Assembly (NCBI GenBank): GCA_007844125.1
Contig: CM017573.1
Location: 6,331,052-6,395,051, forward strand
Source of the DNA: Sinonovacula constricta
Lineage: Eukaryota > Mollusca > Bivalvia > Cardiida > Solecurtidae
Direction of reading: 5' to 3'
Length of the DNA: 64,000 bases
Below the pieces are notes generated by a model. That model did no database searches. It was not told the DNA's origin and was given only the letters and a program-made list of their open reading frames with translations. How positions within the stretch are numbered: position 1 is the first letter of the stretch; each line of letters opens with the position of its first letter. A program made the translations under genes and the position numbers. This document shows positions 32,718 through 44,790 of this stretch, one piece after another.

Positions 32718-33752
32718 CCCATCATGTCAATATGTTTGTGTTGTGTGATATTTACATGGGGACTTGAAACCAGGGTTTGCGTACAACAGCAAAGAAATTA
32801 GTTACCGTGGCCCATCATATCAATATGTTTGTGTTGTGTGATATTTACATGGGGACTTGAAACCAGGATTTGCGTACATCAGCAAAGAAATTAGTTACCG
32901 TGGCACATCATATCAATATGTGTTGTGTGATATTCACATGGGGACTTGAAACCAGTGTTTGCCTACCACAGCAAAGAAATTAGTTACCGTGACCTATCAT
33001 GTCAATATGTTTGTGTTGTGTGATATTTACATGGGGACTTGAAACCGGGGTTTGCGTACAACAGCAAAGAAATTAGTTACCGTGGCCCATCATATCAATA
33101 TGTTTGTGTTGTGTGATATTTACATGGGGACTTGAAACCGGGGTTTGCGTACAACACCAAAGAAATAAGTTACCGTAACCCATCATGTCAATATATGTTG
33201 TGTGATATTTACATGGGGACTTGAAACCAGGATTTGCGTACAACAGAAAATAAATTAGTTACGGTGGCCCATCATGTCAATATATGTTGTGTGATATTTA
33301 CATGGGGACTTGAAACCAGGATTTGCGTACAACAGCAAATAAATTAGTTATCGTGGCCCATCATGTCAATATGTTTGTGTTGTGTGATATTTACATGGGG
33401 ACCTGAAACCAGGGTTTGCGTACAACAGCAAAGAAATTAGTTACCGTGGCCCATCATGTCAATATGTTTGTGTTGTGTGATATTTACATGGGGACCGGAA
33501 ACCAGGGTTTGCGTACAACAGCAAAGAAATTAGTTACCGTAGCCCATCATGTCAATATGTTTGTGTTGTGTGATATTTACATGGGGACTTGAAACCAGGG
33601 TTTGCGTACAACAGCAAATTAATTAGTTACCGTGGCCCATCATATCAATATGTGTTGTGTGATATTTACATGGGAACTTGAAACCAGGGTTTGCGTACAA
33701 CAGCAGAGAAATTAGTTACCGTGACCCATCATGTCAATATGTTTGTGTTGTG
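32718..33752 (+). repeat. Satellite array, 93/89-bp unit, 11 full copies plus a partial
   Basis: Units begin cccatcatgtcaatatg and contain acatggggacttgaaacc and gcgtacaacagcaaagaaat. Measured spacings in order are 93, 93, 89, 93, 93, 89, 89, 93, 93, 93 and 89 bp. The two lengths differ by a 4-bp indel in tatg(tttg)tgttgtg. Units differ by only a few substitutions, so the array is recent. No open frame or promoter-like motif is evident. Confidence 0.95.
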
Positions 33753-34227
33753 GGATCAATTTTTTTGGTCATTGACTATGCTCTTCTAAAATTATGATAT
33801 AATGGCATAGTATCACAGGTAGACATATACATTTACATTAAAGAGAATCTAATTATTTGATACATTGTAAGCGGTGTCTAATGTCATTGCTAACATCCCA
33901 AAAATACTAACAAATGTGCGATAATTACAGATGTCTTAAAATGATATAAAACCTCATTTTTTTGTCACACCATATTAATAAACATGAATAATAATCATGC
34001 AAATAAACTACTGGTCGATTGTCGAGTTCTACAACATTATAACTTTCAATAAACGCAAAGCAACAAATATGCTTATAATCGTATTATTGATTAGCACATT
34101 TAACGATTTGAACATGCTATTCTATAAATTGAATGATTCTCTCAGCAAAACGACATATTCCAAAAGACGCAATGTCATTCGTTTTCAACGGATTTTCTCT
34201 ACAAACTAAGTTATTTTAATCATTTCA

Positions 34228-34440
34228 TTGCTTATGTGGTGGGTATTTTACTTAATTTATTAAATTGCACCTAGGCAAAGACTAGGGGCATGATAGCTCA
34301 TGATGTTAGGTATGTCTCTTAATTTATTGCACCGCACTTAAGCAATGCCTAGTGGCATGAAAGCTTATGTGGTGAGTATTTTATTTTATTTATGAATTGT
34401 ACTTTAGCAAAGACAAGTGACATGAAATCTCATGAAGTTG
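34228..34440 (+). repeat. 66-bp imperfect tandem repeat, 3.2 copies
   Basis: gcttatgtggtgggtatttt, its counterpart gctcatgatgttaggtatgt and two more recur at about 34230, 34296, 34363 and 34429 (spacing 66-67 bp), with a taggcaaagactaggggca block in between. Divergence between units is high, so it is older than the neighbouring arrays. Confidence 0.85.
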
Positions 34441-34904
34441 GTATAACTGTTATGCTTAGTGCTGAAATGCTATTGCAAGATGTTATCTTTACAATTATTT
34501 GAAACAACAAGCTTTTGACTTCACACAAACTAGTTGTTTGAACATTTTTAGATTAATAAAGTCAATGAACAATCAGTTAAAAATATAATCAGACTATTTT
34601 CATACTATTTTTTACTTTCGCATTTCCATTTGATCCTAAACCTTTAATAGCAGTAAAGGAACACAATTCTAGTGTTGTATTCATAGACAGGTCACAAGTG
34701 AGACATAAAAAGCAGCAACAATAAAAAATGCAATCTTGTTTCAGAAAGTGTTCGTTTAGATATAAAACTGCCATGCTGACAAAAAATCACACAATTCGCA
34801 GTCGGAGTTTGCTATTTGTGAAACTGTCAGTTTCCGTAATTGTTATTTTAGAGAAACAAAATGCCAGAACAGCATGCATTTAACTGTTACGTGAATGAAT
34901 AATT

Positions 34905-35423
34905 TACTCGTGGGTTTGTCCGCAAGGGAGTTGTTTACTAGTGGGTTTTGTTAACTCATGGGTTTGTTTACTCTGGTAGCTTCGTTTACTCGTTGGATTT
35001 GGTTACTCGAGGATTTTACCTACTCGGGGGTTTAGTTTACTCACGGGTTTTGTTTACTCAGAGGTTTGTTTACTTGTTGGTTTGTTTACTTGTGGGTTTG
35101 TTTACTCGGAGGTTTGTTTATTTGTTGGTGTGTTTACTTGTTGGTTTGTTTACTTGTGGGTTTGTTTACTTGTGGGTTTGTTTACTCGGGGTTTGTTTAC
35201 TTGTTGGTTTGTTTACTCGGAGGTTTGTTTACTTGTTGGTTTGTTTACTTGTTGGTTTGTTTACTTGTGGGTTTGTTTACTTGTGGGTTTGTTTATTCGG
35301 GGTTTGTTTACTTGTTGGTTTGTTAACTCGGAGGTTTGTTTACTTGTTGGTTTGTTTACTTGTTGGTTTGTTTACTTGTTGGTTTGTTTACTTGTGGGTT
35401 TGTTTACTCGGGGGTTGGCGTTC
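34905..35423 (+). repeat. Minisatellite with ~16-bp unit (gtttgtttacttgtgg)
   Basis: About 32 units, with cttgttgg, cttgtggg and ctcggagg variants in a repeating order. The plus strand is free of stops in all three frames, giving apparent Phe/Val/Cys/Leu-rich proteins that resemble membrane segments but are repeat artefacts. Confidence 0.94.
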
Positions 35424-35509
35424 TTGTCTTCTACTTTTTTATTTTTGGTTTAATATCAGTTAATAGCAGAAGCAATAACTGAAAATAAATAAATAAATAA
35501 ATAAATATT

Positions 35510-36525
35510 CGCCTTTTTCATAAACTATGTTTTACAGTTTTTTCCTCATAAAATATACTTATAAAATTCGTTAAGCGTAGCAAAATTAAGTAAGCCGCAA
35601 TGATTTAGCAAACATCGTGTTCAATGTTTTGTGTTTTCAAATTAAGAACTTTTTATTTTTCCACTGATCATGTATGCTCAAGGATTTTGGTAGCAAATTG
35701 ATTAATTTATAAAATCAAAACCTTTAATAAGCATTGTTTTAGACATCTTGTCAATATACTATTTCTTTCCAAGTCGACTTCGCCAAAATTGGTTTAAGTA
35801 AAGCTAATTTTTTTTAGATCTTCTGGTTTATGCAAATGTTGTTAACACAGCTGAGTTAAGAGAAATAAAAAGAATAAGTAATTTGTTTCAAAGTCACAGG
35901 CTTATGTAAATGTTAAAACTTAAATAAAATGAACGTTGACATTATTGAAAAGATGCACACACGTGCTCTGTTCACTAGTGACAAAATTGATTATTTACAA
36001 CGTTCTAAATTTGTCCATGCTTAAATTATTACTGGTAAACATCGTGAAAAGGAAATAGAATTAAAATTATTCAAAGGATTTTCTCACAACACACATCGAC
36101 AAAAATATTGTTCTTCAATGTTAAATGAAGCCAGAAGATTAAAGCTCTACAGAATTCAATGAATGCATTTTTTAAATTATTTTTCCCTTGAATTGTTTAA
36201 AAGTACACGTAGAACGTTGAACTAATCATTTGTGCACCTTTGCTCAAACAATAAACGAATATCGTCTAATGCATTTAACATACGATTTCTTTCATACCTT
36301 AAATTATAGTTTAAAGACTCGATTTGCAAAAAGATGATTAAATGTTTTCACGTTATGAAAAGTGAACTACAATAAAGATAAATATCATCAATGGATAGCT
36401 GGAGCTATAATACAGCTCCTAATACTCTACATATAACCACAAATAACTAAAATAATATCTCGCCTTTCATTGGCTAAATAAACTGTACCGTTGCCGTTTC
36501 TGTCTACTTCCTTACTATTTCATAC
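35510..36525. other. AT-rich spacer; (AAAT)n at 35480-35507
   Basis: No supported gene or RNA. Confidence 0.45.
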
Positions 36526-36532
36526 TCTTCAA

Positions 36533-36878
36533 AAGAATAAGAATATATGACAAAGTGTAATGAGTATTGCAACATATTCCAAAATTTGAAAAGGCACAGG
36601 ACAAAGGTTTTCACATGCAAATCAAATGTAAAAAAGTAAGAACAAGTCTGTGATGAGTCATTTCGCAAAAAAGAAAACCCGACAGTTACCGTCTTGGAAC
36701 GATAAGTTGTCAAAAGGGACCGACTGGGGTTCTTCAACCAGCTTTACAGAGCTCTAACCTCGCACTTCCTGAGGGATTTTTAAAATGCACACAATGACAA
36801 GAATCCCGATCTATCTAAATAAAAACTACACAAGCGCTGACGGTTTCCTTTAAAGTTATGACGAAAGTAGTGACGCAC
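36533..36878 (+). repeat. Family A element, near-complete long form
   Basis: Terminus (aatatatgacaaagtg), cacatgcaaatcaaatgt, a mutated core (36685-36704, taccgtcttggaacgataag), cttcctgagggatttt and the distal end aagcgctgacgg...gtagtgacgc. Confidence 0.87.
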
Positions 36879-37257
36879 AAAAACATATTTCAAAATAATT
36901 TTTTAGTTGGAATATTGGAACCGAGCATTCTGGTAATCAGCTAATTACATACATGTTATTTATTATTACAAAATTATAATCTTGAATTCCTTTCTGTGTA
37001 TTTTTAATTATCTTACATTATATATTCATATCAATATACGCAATTAGATACACCTTTAATCACTGTAGAAACTAACAAATTTAATTTGTTGTCTAAATAA
37101 ACAGAGCATTCGGACAATTTGCTGCATGTCAATTATGTTATACATGAAAGTATTATATAAGGTTTTATAATATTCTCTTCACACATTCTTTTGTGCATAA
37201 TATTGATCGTCCTATAAAAGAATCCACTATAAGGTTCTCACTACTTTTATGGACTTT

Positions 37258-37385
37258 ATAAGAATATATGACAAAGTCCTATGAGTATTGCAACATATAC
37301 CAAACTCCGAAAAGGCACAGAACAAAGGTATTTCACATGCAAGCCAAGCGAAAAGTAAGAACACATTTGTGATGAGTCATTTATA
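37258..37385 (+). repeat. Family A, terminal half only
   Basis: From aagaatatatgacaaagtcc to gtgatgagtcattta; ends before the core. Near-identical in extent to the copy at 50.08 kb. Confidence 0.85.
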
Positions 37386-37389
37386 AACA

Positions 37390-38275
37390 TAATTTCAACA
37401 CCATCAAAAGTAATTTAATAATATAATGCTAGATTGTAAATCAATCATACACACCTTGTTAAAATGGAGACGTAACTACATGTACGATGGCTGACAAAGC
37501 TTAATGACTTATTACCTGATTTTCATGTGCGTGCGACAATTACTGAGCCTCCTTGTGAAGATTACGTCCATTCAAAAGAAAATAAATTTCTTTAAATGCA
37601 TTTTATATTAACGTGGAAAAGTAATTACCTGGAGTGCTTGAAAATAAAATGCAAGTGTAATTCTTATGACCTCCTGCCATTAGTTACATATGCGATCTGG
37701 CTTGAAACATCCACCAATTAAACCGATCTGTACCATGATCTTGCCATTGGGAAACTAAAGTAGAAGGTCAAATTTTAAAAAAAAACACGATTAAACAACA
37801 CGTGCAATATAAACGTTTCTTCGAAAGTACTCTTATTTAAGTTAAACATTCGATTTTTCAACTTTAATTGCATCATGTTCTTTTATAATTGAAGTCAGTT
37901 TGGTATGATTTTAACCGTCTCTCTACTACAGCAATTACTGCATTAATTCCTAATGCCTCCGTGTCTTCATGAATAAAACATCATGGAAGTAATAAAACCT
38001 AGTACGTTTGACTCATTTAGATTTTTGAATAGCGATTTTAATATCCAATCTGTACTCATAGGAACGGAGACAATTAGAAAAAGAATGATCAGAGTTCTGA
38101 TGAACGCTATATTTCGACCGCCAATTAGGAAGTAATTTACAAACTTGGATTTCTATTCCATTGTATTCTATTAAAAGCTCTGCATCGACATCCCCTAACC
38201 CAAAGATAACACCATGCCTTGGGATTACAGCTGGACACTTGATTATATACAGAAATGTCATAGGGAAATAAATCG
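37390..38275. other. Spacer without recognisable features
   Basis: An 82-codon minus-strand frame (38013-38261) has balanced composition but no domain I recognise and no neighbouring exon signal; left uncalled. Confidence 0.4.
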
Positions 38276-38282
38276 TGTTACA

Positions 38283-38760
38283 CTAAATGAGGAAGTGGTC
38301 GGAAAACACACTTGATGAGTCACATGGGCTCTCTGAATTGCCATTGGTCAGTAACGCTCCAATCTCGCCCCTTTCCTGATAATACTTCCCAAACACACAT
38401 TAAAACAAAAACAAAACAAACAACAACAACATACAGCTGGATACTTGATTGGTTTATTATACACAGAGATGCCATAATGGAAGTGGTCGGAAACACACTT
38501 GATGAGTCACATGGGCTCACTGAATTGCCATTGGTCAGTAACGCTCTAATCTCGCCGCTTACCTGATAATACTTCCCGAACAAAAACAAAACGAAAACAA
38601 AACAAACAACAACAACAACATGCTATGAGATCACAGCTGGATACTTGATTAGTTTATTATACACAGAGATGCCATAGGGGAAGTGATCGGAAAACAATTA
38701 GTCACATTTGATGAGTTGCATGGGCTTACTGAACTGCGACTGGTCAGTAACACTCTTATC
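38283..38760 (+). repeat. Family C repeat, three ~190-bp tandem units
   Basis: Each unit has ggaagtggtcggaaaacaca, gatgagtcacatgggct, attgccattggtcagtaacg and a cctgataatacttccc block followed by an aacaaacaacaacaa run. Units start near 38290, 38480 and 38680. The same sequence recurs inverted at 40.5 and 51 kb. Confidence 0.85.
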
Positions 38761-39078
38761 CCACCCATGTCCTGAAACAACTGAAGCTGGAGGCTGTGTC
38801 TAGCTGGCTAGACCCACCCCACCCCCACTTCCTGCCCCCAAACCCATTAACCTTCCACTCTGAAAACAGTGTGAAGCCAGATAAGGCCACATTCCAATTT
38901 TCAAAACCCTTAAAGTGTCTTCCCAGGTCTTCCGTCAATTACAGTGTGATAAAAAAGCGACGCACTGAAGGACTTTTCAAACCAAACCTTTATAGTTTGT
39001 GTTTGTTAGGTTAATGGTCCCACCAAGAGTATTTCAGTTATCTGGAGATGGTGTCCACTTGAAGTAGATATGATGTTG
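38761..39078 (+). repeat. Family C repeat, second module, ending in inverted SINE tail
   Basis: The module holds gtgaagccagataaggccac, ttaaagtgtcttcccagg and tcaattacagtgtgata and recurs inverted at 50.87-51.06 kb. Its last ~60 bp (39018-39075, ggtcccaccaagagtattt and gatggtgtccacttgaagta) are the reverse complement of the tRNA-SINE tail. Confidence 0.78.
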
Positions 39079-39098
39079 TCAACTAATTAGCAATTATT

Positions 39099-39412
39099 TT
39101 GAGGTTGCCGAGGCTTTCATCTACTGTACATACTGCTTATAGTTTTTATTACTAGATATTGTGTATGTATATAAGTTCATTGTATCTGTTTAAAATTTCC
39201 GATGCCGGTGCTTACTGTTTTCTCACTTCTACGGAATATTTTTATTTACATTATTTGTGTGATAGAAAGAAAACTTTTTGTGTTTTTTTTTTCTTATTGT
39301 GTGTTATGTTTTTGTCACATTTACATTTACCCTGTTTGCCTTTGTCTAGGGGTAGATTTCATTTAAATATATGTGGAGATTTTGATATAACCTTCTCTAA
39401 TTTACCTATTAT
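39099..39412 (-). repeat. Family B element lacking the conserved core
   Basis: Both flanks of the long form are present (gaggttgccgagg, ctactgtacatactg on one side; tttacatttaccctgtttgc and gatataaccttctctaattt on the other). They are joined through a T-rich junction near 39275-39300 with the cttcctga-to-core segment missing. Confidence 0.82.
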
Positions 39413-39784
39413 TAACAATAAGATACAACAATGTAAAAGGTTAATGGTGAGAGTCATCATCATATAGTAAATTTACTATTTATACATGGATTATTATTAC
39501 ACAAACAATGCAAATATAAGCACACAACTTCAGGAAATATGGAGCATTCGCCCAAAGAGCTGAATAAACATACTTACTAGCTTCAATTCAGAAGTGACAA
39601 TTTTGTGTTTTGTGAATTTTGTTGTCTTGAAATATGCTGTGGTACTTTTAAATCAGATTCATTTAGTTCAAACTTCTGCCTATTTTCCACTTTAAAAATC
39701 TTTTAACCGAGTTTCTTTCGGTGAGTTTTCTTTTCGGAAATAAAATTCTATCATGCAAACAGAGTGAATAAAAGTATCCCAACA

Positions 39785-40018
39785 AAGTGATAGGAAGTGC
39801 GAGGTTGGAGCGCTCCACCAGGTTTAAGCATCCAAGTTGGCCCTTTTGCCGACTGACCGTTCCAAGGCGGTAACTGATGTTTTTTCTTTATGTGTGTTAT
39901 GTCTCGTCTCTGTGTTTTTGTCACATTTGCATTTACCTTGTTTGCCTTTGTCTACTGGTAGATAAAATTTAAATATCTGTGAAAATTTTGATAGGACCTT
40001 TTCTTATTTACCTATTAT
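39785..40018 (-). repeat. Family B element, short form
   Basis: From taggaagtgcgaggttggag and gcgctccaccaggtttaagc through the core (39852-39875) to gataggaccttttcttattt. The additional distal segment of the long form is absent. Confidence 0.88.
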
Positions 40019-40019
40019 A

Positions 40020-40435
40020 GTAAGCACCTGAATCGGGAGTTAAGACATCTTTGGCCATCTGAGACCTAGTAAGTGTAATAATAAATAAACTTCTCTAATT
40101 ATCGGATCAAAAGTTGGCCAGTGAAAAACAGCTTTTACACACAGTGTAAAAACGTTTTCTTACATTTAGGAACCCTGTCACTTTAAGTTTAATATTTCTT
40201 TCATGTAGCATGTACACGGTTGCCTAGCTAAAACTATTGAATTGAAAATGTGATTTATATTACTTTACAAACGAAATTATTTGTGTTCTCTTTGTCGTTA
40301 TTTATATTGTTTTATATTCGTTGTGGGAATAATCTATCTATATTTTGATAATTTGATCTCTATATATAGCGTAAATTATACAAATAATAAGTAACTTTAA
40401 TCAAAGCTGTAACATTTTCATCCGAGCGGTAAGGA
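40020..40435. other. AT-rich spacer
   Basis: No recognised feature. Confidence 0.4.
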
Positions 40436-40484
40436 AGTCTTCAAAACCAGTAGCACAGCATCAGGTTTTTTAAGTGATTTAAAC

Positions 40485-40770
40485 ACATTGACATTTGGAA
40501 TGTGGCCTTATCTGGCTGCATGCTATGATCACATTGGGATGCTCATGGGTTGGGGAAGTAATTGGAGGGGTGGGTCTAACCGGCTGAACACAGCCTCGGG
40601 CAGCAGTGGTATCAGGTAAGGGGTGGGGATTTTTACTGACCAATAGCAGTTCAGTAAACTTCTGCTCATCAAATGTGACTAACTGTATTACGACCTCTTC
40701 CCCTATGGCATCTCTGTGTATAATACACTTATCAAGTATCTAGCTGTGATCTCATAGCATGGTGTTGTAT
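40485..40770 (-). repeat. Family C repeat, inverted copy
   Basis: aatgtggccttatctggctg, gaccaatagcagttcagtaa, tcaaatgtgactaactg and cctatggcatctctgtgtat are the reverse complement of the modules at 38.3-38.9 kb. With those copies it forms an inverted pair about 2 kb apart. Confidence 0.8.
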
Positions 40771-40779
40771 TGGGTTTTG

Positions 40780-41895
40780 AGGGTGGGTGGGGACTCTAAA
40801 GAATGCCATTTGACATGCCTTTAAGTCATGTGACCAAATATTGTTCTTTCTGGTATGCAAAATAAACACATGTTTTGATATTGTCAAGTAAAAAAGTTCT
40901 TTTTAAAGTATTGTTTAAGAGTACAGTCTTACCGAAGTACTTTTGTTAAGTTAAATGTGTGTGATTTAATCTGTAATGTAAATTTCAATTTCGCCTACGG
41001 GAATTAATAAAAAGATAAGGCCAATTAATGCAATACTTAATAAAAGTGAGTGTATTGTACAAAGATTTACAAAGAGTCTATGCTTTTGCACTAATATGCG
41101 ATGTATTGCAGGCACGTTAAACTATGCGGTTTAAATTTTTATCGATTCACAGTATAATTTATTATTGCAAAAAGATTCTGATTATTTCGTACCATAGTAT
41201 CATTTCTCCATTGAATTTGAATTTGAATTAGAATGTCTAGTTTTGTATCTTGAATTATTAAATTGTAATTTATTACGTTTAGAAACACGAAGATTGTCTT
41301 GTTATAATTATTATTTCTATTGTATATTGTTTTAGCAAGACATTCCGGTAACTATCTATTTGACACATTTTTAAAGAAACGATATCATTTTAAAAAATAT
41401 GAATAAAGGATGATAAAGACAGTAAATTATTTATGAAGACGGTAAATTATTTATTAATTAAAAAAGGAATTTATTATAAAAAAAACTTGCAGTACTCTTG
41501 TCTAATTATTCAACTGAGACATTTTCCAATTATGATTATTGCCTACAAATCTTTCACTATTTCTTTTTATCAATAAACTTTTAACGTTTATAGACATGTC
41601 AACAAACATATTTACAATCTAAATCAATTACTAGTGGACTTTCGAATATACCATCACTACTACTAAGGTTTGTGAACATGTTTTAGATATAAAATAGCAC
41701 TAACATTTTAAAAGCACACCTGATTTTACGTTTTGTGTAACTGCCAGTCATGATAATTGATGTTTTAGAAGAAACAAAACGAACAATAAAAGTCCTATGC
41801 GCTGAACATACATATTAAAATGTGTCTTACCGCTAAACAAAGGCACGTACACATCACGCAGTAAGACAGTACTAAATGTCTAATGGTAACATTAT
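40780..41895. other. AT-rich spacer without recognisable features
   Basis: No supported gene or RNA. Confidence 0.45.
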
Positions 41896-41902
41896 TTACA
41901 AA

Positions 41903-42320
41903 TGGACCTTATAGCGCAGTTGGTAAAGCGTCGGCGCCACGTACGGGAAGTCCCTTGTTTGATCCCAGGCCGCGACATACCAAAGTCGTACAAATGTTAG
42001 TTGTATTGCTTCCTTGCTAACGCTCAAGCAAATATAAGGGTAGTTCCACGAATAGTTGGCCCGGTGTAAGGATAATGGGACTGGGTGTAGTATCATGCCA
42101 GATGTTCACGGCATGCGATACACTGTGAAGCCGGCACTATATCTGGTTCTAGTAAACACTGTCTCCAGATAACTTAAATACTGTTGGTCGGACGATAAAC
42201 ACAATAAACAAACATGCCATACACAGTGAAGACAACACTATATCTGCTTCTAGTAAACACTGTCTCCAGATAACTTAAATACTGTTGGAGGGATGATAAT
42301 CCCAACAAGAAAACAAACAC
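41903..42320 (+). mobile_element. tRNA-derived SINE with duplicated 3' tail
   Basis: A box tatagcgcagttggtaaagc (41911-41930) and a decayed B box gtttgatccc (41957-41968) mark a tRNA-like head. A body follows with ctaacgctcaagcaaatat and tgttcacggcatgcgata. The tail (ctatatctgg...ctgttggtcggacgataaac) occurs twice in tandem, at 42115-42212 and 42213-42320. Confidence 0.82.
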
Positions 42321-42324
42321 TTTT

Positions 42325-42965
42325 TTCGAGCGTTTGTTACTGATCTACTTAAGTCAGTATTGCATAAACCAACCATATCAAAGCAAAAGTTAAATGTCTT
42401 TTTACTGCCTGTCAGTTGTGTCATCGTAAATAAAGTTAACATGAATTTTCGTTTAGCTGTTCAAACACGAATGCAGAGTTAATGCGATGCCCATGCCAAA
42501 CAGTGGTTGTGTCAACGTCAAAACGGAAGTGAAATGAGTTTGAACGAAAATGCACAAAAGGTTCCTTTTGTTTGTTTTGTTTTTTTACTGAGAATTACAT
42601 CAGTCTTTGGTTCATGAACATTAGCTGAAATGTATCCATGATTAATGTGTTAATATTTTTACATCTAAATTGGAAAGTGTGTCTATCAAAACATTGTCCT
42701 TGTTTCGTAAGGTTGATTTTATATAAGAATAAAATATTTACTTAATATCATTTAAAAGCACACGTAGATAACAATGTGTATGAATGTAACTACGTAAAGC
42801 ATTAAATGATTATAATTTCTTCCATATAATACAATTGCCAATAATGTGTCATTTTTCTTTGAAAAAAGGCTTAAATAAAAACAATTTAGACTTGTGTCAT
42901 TTTTCACTGAAATGTGGATTTAAATGAAACAAGTTAAGTTTTTAAATAAGATGTGTTTAATATTT
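42325..42965. other. AT-rich spacer
   Basis: A short direct repeat (tgtgtcatttttc, 42846 and 42894) is the only structure seen. Confidence 0.4.
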
Positions 42966-42968
42966 TCT

Positions 42969-44790
42969 GATCTGTGCCAAGGTAATTGTAATATGTCTGA
43001 TCTATGGCAAGGTAATTGTAATATTTCTGATCTTTGACAAGGTAATTGTAATATTTCTGATTTGTGGCAAGGTAATTGTAATATTTCTGATCTGTGGCAA
43101 GGTAATTGTAATATTTCTGATCTTTGACAAGGTAATTGTAATATTTCTGATTTGTGGCAAGGTAATTGTAATATTTCTGATCCGTGGCAAGGTAATTGTT
43201 ATTTTCTTATCTGTGTCAAGGTAACTGTAATATTTCTGATCTGTGGCAAGATAATTGTAATATTTCTGATATGTGGCAAGGTAATTGTAATATTTCTGAT
43301 CTGCGGCAAGATAATTGTAATATTTCTGATCTGTGTCAAGGTAATTGTAATATTTCTGATCTGTGGCAAGGTAATTGTAATATTTCTGGTCTGTGTCAAG
43401 GTAATTGTAATATTTCTGATATGTGGCAAGATAATTGTAATATTTCTGATCTGTGTCAAGGTAATTGTAATATTTCTGATCTGTGGCAAGATAATTGTAA
43501 TATTTCTGATCCGTGGCAAGGTAATTGTTATTTTCTTATCTGTGTCAAGGTAACTGTAATATTTCTGATCTGTGGCAAGATAATTGTAATATTTCTGATC
43601 TGTGGCAAGATAATTGTAATATTTCTGGTCTGTGGCAAGATAATTGTAATATTTTTGGTCTGTGTCAAGGCAATTGTTATTTTCTGATCTGTGTCACGGT
43701 AATTGTAATATTTCTGATCTCTGGCAAGGTAATTGTAATATTTCTGATCAGTGGCAAGATAATTGTAATATTTCTGATCTCTGGCAAGGTAATTGTAATA
43801 TTTCTGATCTGTGTCACGGTAATTGTAATATTTCTGATCTCTGGCAAGGTAATTGTAATATTTCTGATCAGTGGCAAAGTTATTGTAATATTTCTGATCT
43901 CTGGCAAGGTAATTGTAATATTTCTGATCTTTGGCAAGGTAATTGTAATATTTCTGATCTGTTGTAAGGTAATTGTAATATGTCTGGTCTGTGGCAAGGT
44001 AATTGTAATATTTCTGATCTGTGGCAAGGTAATTGTAATATTTCTGATCTGTGTCAAGGTAATTGTAATATTTCTGATCTGTGGCAAGGTAATTGTAATA
44101 TTTCTGATCTCTGGCAAGGTAATTGTAATATTTCTGATGTGTGTCAAGGTCATTGTAATATTTCTGACCTGTGGCAAGGTAATTGTAATATTTCTGATCT
44201 GTGGCAAGGTAATTGTAATATTTCTGATCTGTTGCAATGTAATTGTAATATTTCTGATCTGTGGCAAGGTAATTGTAATATTTCTGATCTGTTGCAATGT
44301 AATTGTAATATTTCTGATCTGTGGCAAGGTAATTGTAATATTTCTGATCTGTTGCAATGTAATTGTAATATTTCTGATCTTTGGCAAGGTAATTGTAATA
44401 TTTCTGATCTGTGGCAAGGTAATTGTAATATTTCTGATCAGTGTCAAGTTAATTGTAATATTTCTGATCCGTGGCAAGGTAATTGTTATATTTCTGATCC
44501 GTGTCAAGGTAATTGTAATATTTCTGATCTGTGGCAAGGTAATTGTAATATTTCTGATCTTTGGCAAGTGATTGTAATATTTCTGATCTGTGGCAAGGTA
44601 ATTGTAATATTTCTGATGTGTGTCAAGGTAATTGTAATATGTCTGATCTGTGTCAAGGTTATTGGAATATTTCTGATCTGTGGCAAGGTAATTGTAATAT
44701 TTTTAATCTGTGGCAAGGCAACAGTAATGTTTCTGATCTATGTCAAGGCAATTGTAATATTTCTGATCTGTGGCGAAGCATTTGTAATTT
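42969..44790 (+). repeat. Minisatellite, 30-bp unit, about 60 copies, with higher-order repeats
   Basis: The unit is ggtaattgtaatatttctga plus tctgtggcaa. Because 30 is a multiple of three, a decapeptide frame stays open for up to ~350 codons on the plus strand and ~300 on the minus strand. There is no signal peptide, no coding flank and substitutions are spread over all codon positions, so these are not called as proteins. Higher-order periods of 329, 120 and 60 bp are visible. Confidence 0.95.

Noticed and set aside
34948..35463. 171-codon hydrophobic frame that looks like a multi-pass membrane protein
   Set aside because: The 16-bp repeat translates to Phe/Val/Leu/Cys strings in every frame; there is no non-repeat part.
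38796..39014. Similar short peptides readable at 38.8 kb (plus) and 50.9 kb (minus)
   Set aside because: Both lie in family C repeats. The similarity reflects repeat homology and the frame is not kept across the third copy at 40.5 kb.
41903..41980. Functional tRNA gene
   Set aside because: The B box is decayed, no convincing acceptor stem forms and the sequence continues into a SINE body shared with other copies.
43152..44790. CRISPR-like array
   Set aside because: Units are contiguous 30-bp tandem copies with no unique spacers, in eukaryotic DNA without associated genes.
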